DNA from: Gammaproteobacteria bacterium
GTDB taxonomy: Bacteria > Pseudomonadota > Gammaproteobacteria > Arenicellales > DRJH01
Assembly: GCA_011052285.1 (NCBI GenBank)
Contig: DRJH01000344.1
Coordinates: forward strand, 1 to 13,285
Reading direction: 5' to 3'
DNA: 13,285 bases
Positions 6,204 through 13,091 of this stretch are shown piece after piece. Numbering within the stretch: the first letter of the stretch is position 1; each line of letters starts with the position of its first letter. The notes beneath the pieces are model-generated. The model saw only the letters and a program-made list of their open reading frames with translations. It had not been told where the DNA came from and did no database searches. Both the position numbers and the translations under genes were made by a program.

Positions 6204-6896
6204 GTGAGCACCGCATCCCATCGGCCGATTCGGTCCTTCGTCCGCCGTCAAGGCCGGATCACTATCGCACAACGACAAGCGCTAGAGGCCTTATTACCGA
6301 ACTATCGGTTCACAAAAGAGCACGCCACAAAGCTGCTGGCAGCGGATAAACAACTGATCCTGGAAGTCGGTTTTGGCAATGGTGAGACCTTACTCGCTAT
6401 GGCCCGAGAGCGTCCAGAGTATTTTTTCATCGGCGCCGAGGTCTACAGACCCGGGCTCGGTCGTTGTTTGCTCCGTACTCAGCAGGAGCAACTCGATAAT
6501 ATTGCGGTCTTTGACCGGGATGTGAATCAACTCCTGACCGATGTACTTCCGGCACATAGCCTGGACCAAACCTGTATTTTTTTTCCTGATCCCTGGCCGA
6601 AAAAACGTCATCACAAACGTCGCCTGGTCAGCCGTGCTTTTGTGCAACAATTGGCCACCCGAACCCGGGTTGGAGGCTTGTTGTTTATGGCCACAGATTG
6701 GCGCGATTACGCCACAGCCATACTCGAAGTCATGGCCGAACAGCGATGCTGGCAAAATTTATCCAAAACCGGCAATTTTGTGTCCCGGGCGATTTTTCGT
6801 CCACTGACCCGTTTCGAGCGGCGCGGTACTCAACTGGGACACCAGGTTTTCGATTTCCGTTTTCAGTATCAGCCTACTTTGAATAACCCGGAATGA
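6204..6896 (+). CDS. trmB: tRNA (guanine-N7-)-methyltransferase
   Basis: A 230-residue SAM-dependent methyltransferase that makes m7G46 in the tRNA variable loop; E. coli TrmB is 239 residues. Typical family motifs are LILEVGFGNGETLLAMA (51-67, SAM binding), FFIGAEVYRPGLG (74-86), CIFFPDPWPKKRHHKRRLV (124-142, catalytic DPWPKKRHxKRR) and ATDWRDYA in the C-terminal half. The start is GTG at 6204, 23 bases after the thiG stop; the nearby ATGs at 6181, 6184, 6187 and 6196 are out of frame. Its stop overlaps the ATG of the next gene in ATGA (6893-6896), so translation of the two is probably coupled. Confidence 0.97.
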   Translation: MSTASHRPIRSFVRRQGRITIAQRQALEALLPNYRFTKEHATKLLAADKQLILEVGFGNGETLLAMARERPEYFFIGAEVYRPGLGRCLLRTQQEQLDNIAVFDRDVNQLLTDVLPAHSLDQTCIFFPDPWPKKRHHKRRLVSRAFVQQLATRTRVGGLLFMATDWRDYATAILEVMAEQRCWQNLSKTGNFVSRAIFRPLTRFERRGTQLGHQVFDFRFQYQPTLNNPE

Positions 6897-8017
6897 GCGG
6901 TAAAGCCTCACAAATTACCCCCGTTGGGGAGTCGCCTGAATGCCCCGAGTGGTGGGATCCCTGGTCCAATCAGCCGCGCAAAATCGCCCAAGCCGACAAG
7001 CCACAGCTGAATCGGGAAACCGGACTTGAATACGCAAAAGTGTTATCCACTGCACTATTACGCCTCCCAAGGCTGAGTACCCATTATCTTCGTCTCGCAC
7101 CAACTGTACCTGCCCCGGCTGATTCTTTTATCGGTTTGAGTATTTCTCCCGATACACGCTTTAATGCTGCCCTCGTGGAAATGATTGGGGAACTGGGTGT
7201 ACGACAGTTGCTGCTGCGGGTTCCGGTCTGGCAACTGGAACGACTGGATGAATTCCGTGACTTTATCCAACGTTTCCCCCAATGCAGCTGGCTGATCAAT
7301 ATCTTGCAAGATCGCAACTCCGTTGTTCACCCTGAACGGTGGCAACATGCACTATCGACCATATTTTCTGCCTTGTCTCCTTTGGTCAACTGGTTTCAGA
7401 TTGGCAATGCGGTAAATCGCAGCAAATGGGGTTGTCATCACAGTGGTGACTATCTGCAACTGTTGGACCATACCGAGCAGCTTCGCAGTAGTTTCCCAAG
7501 CATCAAACTAGCCGGATCTTCAGTCATCGATTTTGAGCCACTGGTCACTTTACGCACGCTGCATAATCATCACAACTACCGGCTCGACGCCGTAGCTGCC
7601 CAGTTATATATCAATCGCCGTGGTTCTGCCTACGGCTACCAATACGGTATATTTGATCTGTATAACAAACTGCGTCTGATCAAGACCATCGTCAACTCCG
7701 GCACTCGTAACCAACCCCGGTTATGGATCACCGAAACCAATTGGCCGCTACTGCACAGCAAGCCCTTCACCCCAAACTCAGGGCATCCACGCTCCACGGT
7801 GAATGAGGACACCCAGGCTCGCTATCTACAACAATACTACCGTATTGCCTGGCAGACTGGCTGGGTAGAGCGGGTCTACTGGTGGCAGTTGATCAACCCG
7901 GGCTACGGCCTGGTCGACCATCGACGAGGCCGGCTACGCAAAATGCCTGCTTATTTCGCTCTCAAAGAATTAAGCCAAGGTGGTTTGCAGACAAAAATTC
8001 CGGCTCATGCCGGTTAA
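6893..8017 (+). CDS. Glycosyl hydrolase-like TIM-barrel protein, possibly inactive
   Basis: A 374-residue cytoplasmic-looking protein with no signal peptide or membrane segment. The pattern of strands fits a clan GH-A (GH39/cellulase-like) barrel: FIGLSISPDTRF (79-90), VRQLLLRVPVWQ (103-114), WLINILQDR (133-141), WFQIGNAVNRSKWG (167-180), DAVAAQLYIN (232-241), LWITETNWPL (277-286) and VYWWQLINPGYGLVD (328-342). Glu281 in the ITE motif fits the catalytic nucleophile. At the acid/base site, where GH-A enzymes have Asn-Glu, this protein has Asn172-Ala173. It may therefore be catalytically altered, or a binding or non-hydrolytic protein. The ATGA overlap with trmB places it at the end of the operon. 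Its substrate is unknown. Confidence 0.7.
   Translation: MSGKASQITPVGESPECPEWWDPWSNQPRKIAQADKPQLNRETGLEYAKVLSTALLRLPRLSTHYLRLAPTVPAPADSFIGLSISPDTRFNAALVEMIGELGVRQLLLRVPVWQLERLDEFRDFIQRFPQCSWLINILQDRNSVVHPERWQHALSTIFSALSPLVNWFQIGNAVNRSKWGCHHSGDYLQLLDHTEQLRSSFPSIKLAGSSVIDFEPLVTLRTLHNHHNYRLDAVAAQLYINRRGSAYGYQYGIFDLYNKLRLIKTIVNSGTRNQPRLWITETNWPLLHSKPFTPNSGHPRSTVNEDTQARYLQQYYRIAWQTGWVERVYWWQLINPGYGLVDHRRGRLRKMPAYFALKELSQGGLQTKIPAHAG
8000..8013 (+). terminator. Weak hairpin at end of the thiS-thiG-trmB operon
   Basis: CCGGC-TCAT-GCCGG forms a 5-bp GC stem immediately before the stop codon of the glycosidase-like gene and is followed only by TTAAAC. It is a possible weak terminator or 3' stabilising hairpin. 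Confidence 0.25.
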
Positions 8018-8055
8018 ACAGTCATCAACACATACCATACCAACCATGACCCCAA

Positions 8056-8358
8056 TTACAACTTAGGAGGTTGTCCGTCTCCGTACAAGTCGTTGTGCTG
8101 TAGTGTAGAGTGAATTTTGTGACACTTTCTGGCCAATCCGTGAAGTTGGCCGAAATTCGGCTTTTGTCCGGCATTGAGTCGTTGTTGCCAGTCGTTCAAT
8201 TCGCTGTCGATATACTCCAGCAGTTTTCTGGAACAGCCACGACATTGGTCGTGGCAGACTGAAGCCATACTGTCGCTGAAGGGGAGCCGTGCCCGCGCCT
8301 GCTGAATCAGCATGTACATGGCGGTCCTGGTGTCGGGTTTAGTGTGCTGTATTGACAT
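8056..8358 (-). CDS. Small conserved-looking cysteine-containing protein of unknown function
   Basis: A 100-residue soluble protein (ATG at 8358; a TTG at 8361 adds one residue). I do not recognise a named family. The core holds Cys35-x3-Cys39-x2-Cys42 (CHDQCRGC), then a predicted amphipathic helix (SRKLLEYIDSELNDWQQRLN) and LARKCHKIHSTL with Cys79, His80 and His83. Four Cys plus several His could bind a metal or cofactor (inference). The residues are well mixed and the frame is open, so it looks like a real gene. The last residues GDGQPPKL read through a lone repeat end (8064-8077), so the original C-terminus has probably been replaced. It is convergent with the glycosidase-like gene. Confidence 0.6.
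   Translation of the reverse strand: MSIQHTKPDTRTAMYMLIQQARARLPFSDSMASVCHDQCRGCSRKLLEYIDSELNDWQQRLNAGQKPNFGQLHGLARKCHKIHSTLQHNDLYGDGQPPKL
8064..8077 (+). repeat. Lone repeat end inside the 3' end of the small cysteine-protein gene
   Basis: TAGGAGGTTGTCCG matches the end of the element at 11042 (AGGAGGTTGTCCG) and, with one change, the other copies; it diverges afterwards. It encodes residues 94-98 (DGQPP) of the minus-strand gene. Confidence 0.5.
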
Positions 8359-8527
8359 CAATTACTGCTTGCTGCCTGTATCCGGCAAGCTCCGGTAGGT
8401 ACTTTGGTAATTCAGCTGCGGCCACAAATTGTCGACTTCACTTGGGGTCATCGCCTGCAAGCTTTATGTTGCAACTTTCCGGTGGATTGTACTCGCCAAC
8501 TGCAATAATGGAAGGAGACGGTACCCG

Positions 8528-8611
8528 ATGAAAACAGATAAACTGTGCCAAGCGATCGGCCACTATAAAAACCTGACCTTGCTCACGCACAAATGCTCAA
8601 AGATATCCTGA
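8528..8611 (+). CDS. Possible 27-residue leader ORF overlapping the AEC transporter start
   Basis: ATG at 8528 has a good Shine-Dalgarno sequence, AAGGAG (8512-8517), and encodes MKTDKLCQAIGHYKNLTLL followed by THKCSKIS, ending in TGA at 8609-8611, 19 bases inside the transporter gene. The transporter ATG (8593) itself has no ribosome-binding site, so reinitiation or coupling from this ORF is plausible. No homology is recognised; it could be a translated leader rather than a functional peptide. Confidence 0.4.
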   Translation: MKTDKLCQAIGHYKNLTLLTHKCSKIS

Positions 8612-9534
8612 ATATTGTTTTACCGGTTTTTCTGGTCATCGGCCTTGGCTTTGGCCTACGGCGCGGTGGCTTGATCGACACGGTATTCATCAGCAGTGTC
8701 AACCGCCTGGTCTATTACGTCAGCCTGCCATTACTACTGTTCTACAAAATCAGCATTGCTGATTTTTCTGCCAGCTTTAATCCTGCGCTGGTTGGCGGTA
8801 GTATCGCTGTCACCGTACTCGGATTCATTGTCGTTTACTGGTTCGCCGGAGTCATGCAATTGCCTGGACCAGCACGCGGGGTTACCGCCCAAGGGGCCTG
8901 CCGTGGTAACCTGGCGTATATGGGTCTCGCCCTGGCCTTTAATGCCTATGGTGAAGAGGGCCTGACCCGGGCCAGTGTCCTGATGGGTTTTCTGGTTCCG
9001 GTATACAATCTGGGTTCCATTCTTGTCCTGACTTTGTCACGGGATCGGGCCAGGCAACCACGGGGCGGCACCTGGCTTTCACAATTCCTGCTGAACCCAC
9101 TTATTCTGGCCTCAGCACTGGGTATTATCTGGAGCATCTACCATCTCCCCCTGCCCCTGCTATTCAGACGGGCGCTGGATATCGCCACCGGCATGACCTT
9201 GCCACTGGCTTTGTTCGCTATCGGCGGCAGTTTTTCAATCCGGCGCCTGCAAGGTGATCTCAAGCTGGCAACCCTGGTCTCGTTCTGCAAGCTGTTGTTG
9301 ATACCGCTTTTAACCGGATTACTGCTGTTACTATTGGGGGTACATGGCCTCGACTTTGCGGTCGGCATCCTGCTGGCCGGTGCACCGGCAGCCACAGCCA
9401 ACTATATTATGGCAACCGAACTCAAAGGAGATGCCGAGCTGGCGGGAACCATTGTCATGCTTTCGACACTGTTGTCAGCACTCAGCTATGCGCTGTTACT
9501 GTTGGGCTTACAACTCCTTGGTGGCGGGAAATGA
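8593..9534 (+). CDS. AEC-family (auxin efflux carrier-like) permease
   Basis: A 313-residue very hydrophobic protein with about ten predicted membrane segments, arranged as two groups of five. It starts MLKDILNIVLPVFLVIGLGF with the first segment at about 5-22, and the hydrophilic centre lies near SRDRARQPRGG (149-159). Family-like signatures are VNRLVYYVSLPLLLFYKI (36-53), ACRGNLAYMGLALAFNAYG, PLALFAIGGSFS and LLAGAPAATANYIMATELKGD. AEC proteins export or import small carboxylates or amino-acid-like solutes across the inner membrane; the substrate here cannot be read. The start has no Shine-Dalgarno sequence and lies within an upstream 27-residue ORF. A T-rich hairpin follows directly after the stop. 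Confidence 0.88.
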   Translation: MLKDILNIVLPVFLVIGLGFGLRRGGLIDTVFISSVNRLVYYVSLPLLLFYKISIADFSASFNPALVGGSIAVTVLGFIVVYWFAGVMQLPGPARGVTAQGACRGNLAYMGLALAFNAYGEEGLTRASVLMGFLVPVYNLGSILVLTLSRDRARQPRGGTWLSQFLLNPLILASALGIIWSIYHLPLPLLFRRALDIATGMTLPLALFAIGGSFSIRRLQGDLKLATLVSFCKLLLIPLLTGLLLLLLGVHGLDFAVGILLAGAPAATANYIMATELKGDAELAGTIVMLSTLLSALSYALLLLGLQLLGGGK

Positions 9535-9558
9535 AAAAAGGTTCTGACCCCTTTTTTT
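9534..9558 (+). terminator. Rho-independent terminator or REP-like palindrome after the AEC gene
   Basis: AAAAAAGG (9534-9541) pairs with CCTTTTTT across a short loop, and the sequence continues into T's. The stem begins at the last base of the stop codon. The GGTTCTGACCCC core also resembles short palindromic remnants seen in many gammaproteobacteria, so it may be both a REP-like repeat and a terminator. The A-run would also allow termination in the opposite direction. Confidence 0.65.
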
Positions 9559-9559
9559 C

Positions 9560-9588
9560 TTGACAGATCAAGTCAGCAAGAATACGTT
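9560..9588 (+). promoter_or_regulatory. Candidate sigma-70 promoter of the FccB-like gene
   Basis: TTGACA (9560-9565) is a perfect -35 box, with a 17-base gap to TACGTT (9583-9588), which is only a partial -10. It overlaps an inverted repeat CTTGA-CAGA-TCAAG (9559-9572) that could be an operator. It lies between the terminator-like hairpin and the fccB-like gene. Confidence 0.35.
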
Positions 9589-9607
9589 GTATTTTACGAG
9601 GTAGTCT

Positions 9608-9646
9608 ATGAACTCAATCATCACAGGAGGGTTAAATAATGCATAA
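9608..9646 (+). CDS. Possible 12-residue leader ORF overlapping the FccB-like start
   Basis: ATG at 9608 has GAGGT (9598-9602) five bases upstream and encodes MNSIITGGLNNA, ending TAA at 9644-9646, eight bases inside the downstream gene. Ribosomes translating it cross the AGGAGGG ribosome-binding site of the FccB-like gene. This may be translational coupling or chance. Confidence 0.3.
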   Translation: MNSIITGGLNNA

Positions 9647-10982
9647 CAAAATATCAAGGCGTGGTTTTATTAAGGCTTCCAGTGTGGCGGCAGCGGCAAC
9701 TGCGGCTACAGGTGTCGGTATGGGAATAATCAGCGACGCCGCAGTTGCCGGTACTGCTATGGTCAATACCCAGGGGGCAGCCCCGTTGCCCAAGGCGGGC
9801 GGCCCTCGCGTCGTGGTCATCGGCGCAGGCACTTCCGGACTAACCATGGCCAAGTATATGAAACAGTACAACCCAAAGCTGGATGTGGTCATGGTCGAAA
9901 AACGCGCCATGTACAGCTCCTGCTTTTGTAGCAACCTATGGTATCCGGATATTATCGGACTGGAATACCTGGCCAATCACAGCTTTCTCGATGCGGCCAG
10001 GAATGGAGACTATCTGTTTGTGAGTGCCACCTGTATCGGCCTTGACCGCACCAGTCGTAAAGTCATCACCGACGTTGGCTATATCAAATATGATTTTCTG
10101 GTGGTAGCACCGGGGATTGATTATCACTACCCACGCTATGGGGTGAACGACCCGGGTGATCAGTTAATTCTGCAACGCGATTACCCCGGCGGCTTCATGA
10201 TGGGTACTGAGCATGTCACCATCAAGCGTAAAATTAAAGATTTCGATGGAGGTGTGTTCGTACAGAATGTACCCCCTGGCAACTATCGCTGTCTGTCCGG
10301 ACCTTACGAGCGAGCCTGCCTAATCGCCTCGGTGTTCAAGAAAGAAAAGATCAAAGGCAAAGTCTTGTTGCTCGACGCCAATCCCGATGTCATGATCAAG
10401 AAAGATGGCTTCCACGCCGCCTTTGATGAGCTCTACAAAGGCATTCTGGAGTACCTGCCTTCATCTGAAATCGTGTCGATAGACCTGGCGAAAAAAGAGA
10501 TCAACACGGAATTTGACAGTTATCCATTCGATGATGGGGCAATCTATCCTTTTGTGCGGGCGTCTCGGCTAATCGAAAACCTCGGTCTAATGCGCAAGGA
10601 TGATGCCCAATTTCAGGCCAATATCGATGACCGAAAATATAACCTGATCGGTGATGAGCGGGTCTACTGTACCGGCGATGCTCGTCCCATGCCGTTCTCC
10701 AAGAGTGGCAATACCGCCCAAACCGAGGCCCATTATGTCTCTAAACTGGTGGCCGCACGGGCAGCGGGCAAACCGGACCCAAGTTACGAGTCACCCAATA
10801 CCATTTGCTACTCCATGGTCAATGCTGACCCACAGGAAGCGATCAGCGTCAATGCCTATTATAAAAAATCTGGTGGTGTCTGGGCATTTGACCGCGTCAA
10901 AGTGAACGAGGAACGTTCAATGCCACAGGCAACCCAATATCTGGAATGGGGTAAAGGCATTTACCTGGATATGTTTGAGTAA
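9639..10982 (+). CDS. Flavocytochrome c sulfide dehydrogenase-like flavoprotein (FccB/SoxF type)
   Basis: A 447-residue periplasmic flavoprotein. The Tat signal SRRGFIK (6-12) is followed by an Ala-rich stretch to about residue 38. The mature part starts with RVVVIGAGTSG (57-67, FAD binding). SSCFCSN (93-99) aligns with the TCYLSN of Allochromatium FccB, whose Cys binds FAD covalently, so Cys95 is the likely flavin link. YRCLSGPYERACLIA (216-230) matches the RCPPGPYERAS block, keeping the first redox cysteine (Cys218). The second, in the GWCPVDI block, seems absent: around 321-329 the sequence is DDAQFQANI. CTGDARPMPFSKSGNTAQ (344-361) and the C-terminal FCSD domain are present. Enzymes of this family oxidise sulfide or polysulfide with a cytochrome c subunit, but no fccA-like gene is adjacent. 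Shine-Dalgarno AGGAGGG lies 8 bases upstream. Confidence 0.88.
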   Translation: MHNKISRRGFIKASSVAAAATAATGVGMGIISDAAVAGTAMVNTQGAAPLPKAGGPRVVVIGAGTSGLTMAKYMKQYNPKLDVVMVEKRAMYSSCFCSNLWYPDIIGLEYLANHSFLDAARNGDYLFVSATCIGLDRTSRKVITDVGYIKYDFLVVAPGIDYHYPRYGVNDPGDQLILQRDYPGGFMMGTEHVTIKRKIKDFDGGVFVQNVPPGNYRCLSGPYERACLIASVFKKEKIKGKVLLLDANPDVMIKKDGFHAAFDELYKGILEYLPSSEIVSIDLAKKEINTEFDSYPFDDGAIYPFVRASRLIENLGLMRKDDAQFQANIDDRKYNLIGDERVYCTGDARPMPFSKSGNTAQTEAHYVSKLVAARAAGKPDPSYESPNTICYSMVNADPQEAISVNAYYKKSGGVWAFDRVKVNEERSMPQATQYLEWGKGIYLDMFE

Positions 10983-11041
10983 TCAGCCCCCGCAGTTGAT
11001 ACTATTTACGTGGCACAATACGTGTAGAATCCGCAGATTCC

Positions 11042-11128
11042 AGGAGGTTGTCCGAGAATAGAGAACCTACCGCGGATAAGCGGACTTTGGCCCGATTTTC
11101 CTCGCCACGCTACCTATTCTTCAAAGGC
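11042..11128 (+). mobile_element. Short internally deleted MITE-like element upstream of the EamA gene
   Basis: AGGAGGTTGTCCGAGAATAG at 11042 is the left end; it continues with GAGAACCTACCGCGGATAAG and CGGACTTTGG, as in the 3663 and (inverted) 13031 elements. It then jumps to tcctcgccacg...cctattct, the inverse of the start of the 13191 element. The right end (ctattcttcaaagg) is decayed. Length is about 86 bases. It is preceded by CA rather than TA, and ends 50 bases before the EamA gene. Confidence 0.65.
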
Positions 11129-11142
11129 ACCCGAACGGACGT

Positions 11143-11181
11143 ATGATCGAGCAACAGAATTTGCCTTACTGTCACCCATGA
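11143..11181 (+). CDS. Possible 12-residue ORF overlapping the EamA start
   Basis: ATG at 11143 opens MIEQQNLPYCHP, whose TGA overlaps the EamA ATG as ATGA (11178-11181). It has no good Shine-Dalgarno sequence. It is listed because the arrangement repeats that seen before the AEC and FccB-like genes; it may be chance. Confidence 0.2.
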   Translation: MIEQQNLPYCHP

Positions 11182-12107
11182 AGACCCGTGCTACCACGGC
11201 ACACAGTGCTTTACTAGCGGCCTCCTTGCTGACACTGGCGGTATTGTCCTGGAGCTTGAATGCCATTGTCGGCCGGATGGCCGATGGACTGATTCCAGCC
11301 TTCACGCTCTCATTCTGGCGCTGGGTAATTGCCTTGGTTATCTTGCTGCCCTTCGGCTGGCGCCAGGCCTGGCAGGACCGCGCCGTCTATCGGCGTCACT
11401 GGCTGCAGATCAGCCTCATGGCAGTTGTCAGTGTCGGTGCCTACAATACGCTGCAATATTGGGCCTTGAACTACACGACCGCCATTCAAACCGGCGTTGT
11501 TGGGGCCACCATGCCGGCCATGGTGCTGCTGTTGGGTTGGCTGTTTAGGGTGGAAACCGCAAATGCACGACAATTGACCGGACTGGTGCTGGCCATGTTG
11601 GGGGCATTGCTGACCCTGGCACATGGCGACCTGCGCCTGTTGTTGTCACTGCAGCTTAATATTGGTGATGTGCTGATGGAGTTGGCCATTATCAGCTGGG
11701 CCGCTTATTCACTGATGCTGCGCCATACGGCATTTACCCTGCAACCGGTAGGTATGCTGCTGGTACTAATTGTGATCGGGCTGCTTAGCATTGCGCCATT
11801 TTATGCCTGGAATCTGTGGCATCAGCAAACCATTGTGTGGTCCGGAAAAACCCTGGTTCTGTTTGCTTATGTTGGAATTTTTCCCTCCATCATGGCCTAT
11901 CTGTTCTGGATTCGCGGGGTGGCTCGCTTAGGTGCACCCGTTGCAGCGCTGTTCATCAATTTTATGCCCATCTTTACCGGCGTCCTCTCCATATGGCTAC
12001 TGCAGGAGCCACTTTATGGCTATCACATTATTTCCGTTATCCTGGTAGCCACGGGAATCGCATTATCCGTTCGCCGCAAGCGGCCTGCTCCGCAGCAACC
12101 TGCTTGA
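11178..12107 (+). CDS. EamA-family (drug/metabolite transporter superfamily) permease
   Basis: A 309-residue inner-membrane protein with ten predicted membrane helices in two EamA repeats (about 14-145 and 163-300). Typical features are LAVLSWSLNAIVGRMADGLIPAFTLSFWRW in the first repeat, NTLQYWALNYTTAIQTGVVGATMPAMVLLLGWLF at the end of that repeat, and LGAPVAALFINFMPIFTGVLSIWLLQEPL in the second. The C-terminus is a short basic tail (RRKRPAPQQ). DMT proteins export amino acids, nucleobases or other metabolites; the substrate is not evident. The ATG lacks a strong Shine-Dalgarno sequence. A repeat element lies 50 bases upstream, and a 16-base palindrome begins on the last base of the stop codon. 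Confidence 0.92.
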   Translation: MKTRATTAHSALLAASLLTLAVLSWSLNAIVGRMADGLIPAFTLSFWRWVIALVILLPFGWRQAWQDRAVYRRHWLQISLMAVVSVGAYNTLQYWALNYTTAIQTGVVGATMPAMVLLLGWLFRVETANARQLTGLVLAMLGALLTLAHGDLRLLLSLQLNIGDVLMELAIISWAAYSLMLRHTAFTLQPVGMLLVLIVIGLLSIAPFYAWNLWHQQTIVWSGKTLVLFAYVGIFPSIMAYLFWIRGVARLGAPVAALFINFMPIFTGVLSIWLLQEPLYGYHIISVILVATGIALSVRRKRPAPQQPA

Positions 12108-12122
12108 ATGATTCGAATCATT
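12107..12122. repeat. 16-base perfect palindrome at the EamA stop
   Basis: AATGATTCGAATCATT is fully self-complementary. It has no T-run, so it is not a standard terminator; it could be a protein-binding site or chance. Confidence 0.4.
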
Positions 12123-12139
12123 AGCACCCGCAGGAGGTA

Positions 12140-12277
12140 GTTCATATGTAACGATTCAGCGTATTCATCTTTTGTCCCATTACGGCGTTATGTTCGTACT
12201 CGAATGCTCACATTCTCCGTACCAACATGCCTTGTACTGAACCAAAATCTAAACACGCTGAATCGTTACGTTCATAA
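12140..12277. mobile_element. 122-base MITE with IS66-like ends and near-perfect 8-base target duplication
   Basis: The left end is GTAACGATTCAGCGT (12148-12162) and the right end ACGCTGAATCGTTAC (12255-12269): 15 bases perfectly inverted, and 23 of 27 when extended to 12174 and 12243. The flanks are GTTCATAT (12140-12147) and GTTCATAA (12270-12277), 7 of 8 identical. Ends starting GTAA and an 8-base duplication are features of the IS66 family. The 68-base interior has no gene. It lies between the EamA and HAD genes. Confidence 0.8.
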
Positions 12278-12301
12278 TTTTACGTAAGCGCGTCGTAAAA
12301 T
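12277..12301. terminator. AT-rich hairpin between convergent genes
   Basis: ATTTTACG (12277-12284) pairs with CGTAAAAT (12294-12301) across a 9-base loop, between the ends of the convergent EamA and HAD genes. A 15-base palindrome CTGCTCT-C-AGAGCAG (12315-12329) overlaps the HAD stop. Either may serve as a bidirectional stop; neither has a proper T-run. Confidence 0.3.
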
Positions 12302-12320
12302 GCACAAGCAGCGGCTGCTC

Positions 12321-13091
12321 TCAGAGCAGACGATCCAATAGCGCCGGCAACTGGCTAATGGATTCTAGCAGGTAATCGGCCTCCAGCTCGAGTTGATCGC
12401 GCCCGGAAAAACCACTTGCGACGGCCACTACCCTACCAGCACCGGCTGCACGACCCATCTGTAAGTCATGTGGAGTATCACCGATCACCAGTATTTCATC
12501 GGGTTGCAAACCACAGGTTGCACAGAAGGCCAGTGCCATTCCCGGCCCCGGCTTGAGCCCGTAACCACTGTCACAGCCGCAGACAAAATCAATCGCTTCC
12601 CTGGCCCCGAAACGCTCCAGGATAGTGGTCGCAGATTGCTCTAAATCCATGGTTGCGACACCGAGCTGACAACCTTGCGTTCGTAATTCATCAAACAACA
12701 GCGGTAGATCCGTCACAGGTTCCGAATGCTTCTGAGCAGCCTCGGTCATAAATTGCAAACACTCTTCGAGCAAACCATCACGGCCCTGCAAACCCAGGGT
12801 TTCGATCCAGTGAGTCAATAGCCCCCGGGTTGTGCCACAGGCCCATTTTGATGAAGCGGACAGGCTATTGCCCTGATAGCCAGCCGCTGCCAACAAATCT
12901 TCCAGGCACTGCGGTAATTTAGCTAATGTGCATAGCTGCTTGGCGGTTTCAATTCCGGCCGGAATCCAGGCCGAGTTAAAATCAATCAAGGTACCGTCCT
13001 TGTCGAAAAGAATACCGCGCACAGGCGAAAGAGGCTGTCCGAGAATGGGAAGCGTCGCTAGGGAAAGTGGATTTGAGGTCGATTTTGCCAT
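12321..13091 (-). CDS. HAD-superfamily phosphatase, phosphoglycolate phosphatase-like, with repeat-derived N-terminus
   Basis: Subfamily IA HAD hydrolase. Motif I is FDKDGTL, with nucleophile Asp and general acid Asp two residues later. Motif II is LGVATMD, motif III LKPGPGM with the conserved Lys, and motif IV ILVIGDTPHDLQMGRAAGA. A helical cap lies between motifs I and II. It dephosphorylates a small phosphoester, possibly 2-phosphoglycolate, but specificity is not certain. The conserved part begins VRGILFDKDGT. Everything upstream (MAKSTSNPLSLATLPILGQP from ATG 13091, or ten more residues from TTG 13121) is encoded by the inverted element at 13031-13190. GTG at 13022, directly before Arg-Gly-Ile, would give a clean 233-residue enzyme and may be the real start. 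No Shine-Dalgarno sequence supports any of the three. Confidence 0.85.
   Translation of the reverse strand: MAKSTSNPLSLATLPILGQPLSPVRGILFDKDGTLIDFNSAWIPAGIETAKQLCTLAKLPQCLEDLLAAAGYQGNSLSASSKWACGTTRGLLTHWIETLGLQGRDGLLEECLQFMTEAAQKHSEPVTDLPLLFDELRTQGCQLGVATMDLEQSATTILERFGAREAIDFVCGCDSGYGLKPGPGMALAFCATCGLQPDEILVIGDTPHDLQMGRAAGAGRVVAVASGFSGRDQLELEADYLLESISQLPALLDRLL

Noticed and set aside
10996..11030. Promoter TTGATA ... TAGAAT upstream of EamA
   Set aside because: The gap between the boxes is 23 bases, too long for a standard sigma-70 promoter, and there is no extended -10.
12131..12139. AGGAGGTAG next to the IS66-like element as another repeat end
   Set aside because: Only the first few bases match the element end and the next bases diverge; could be chance.
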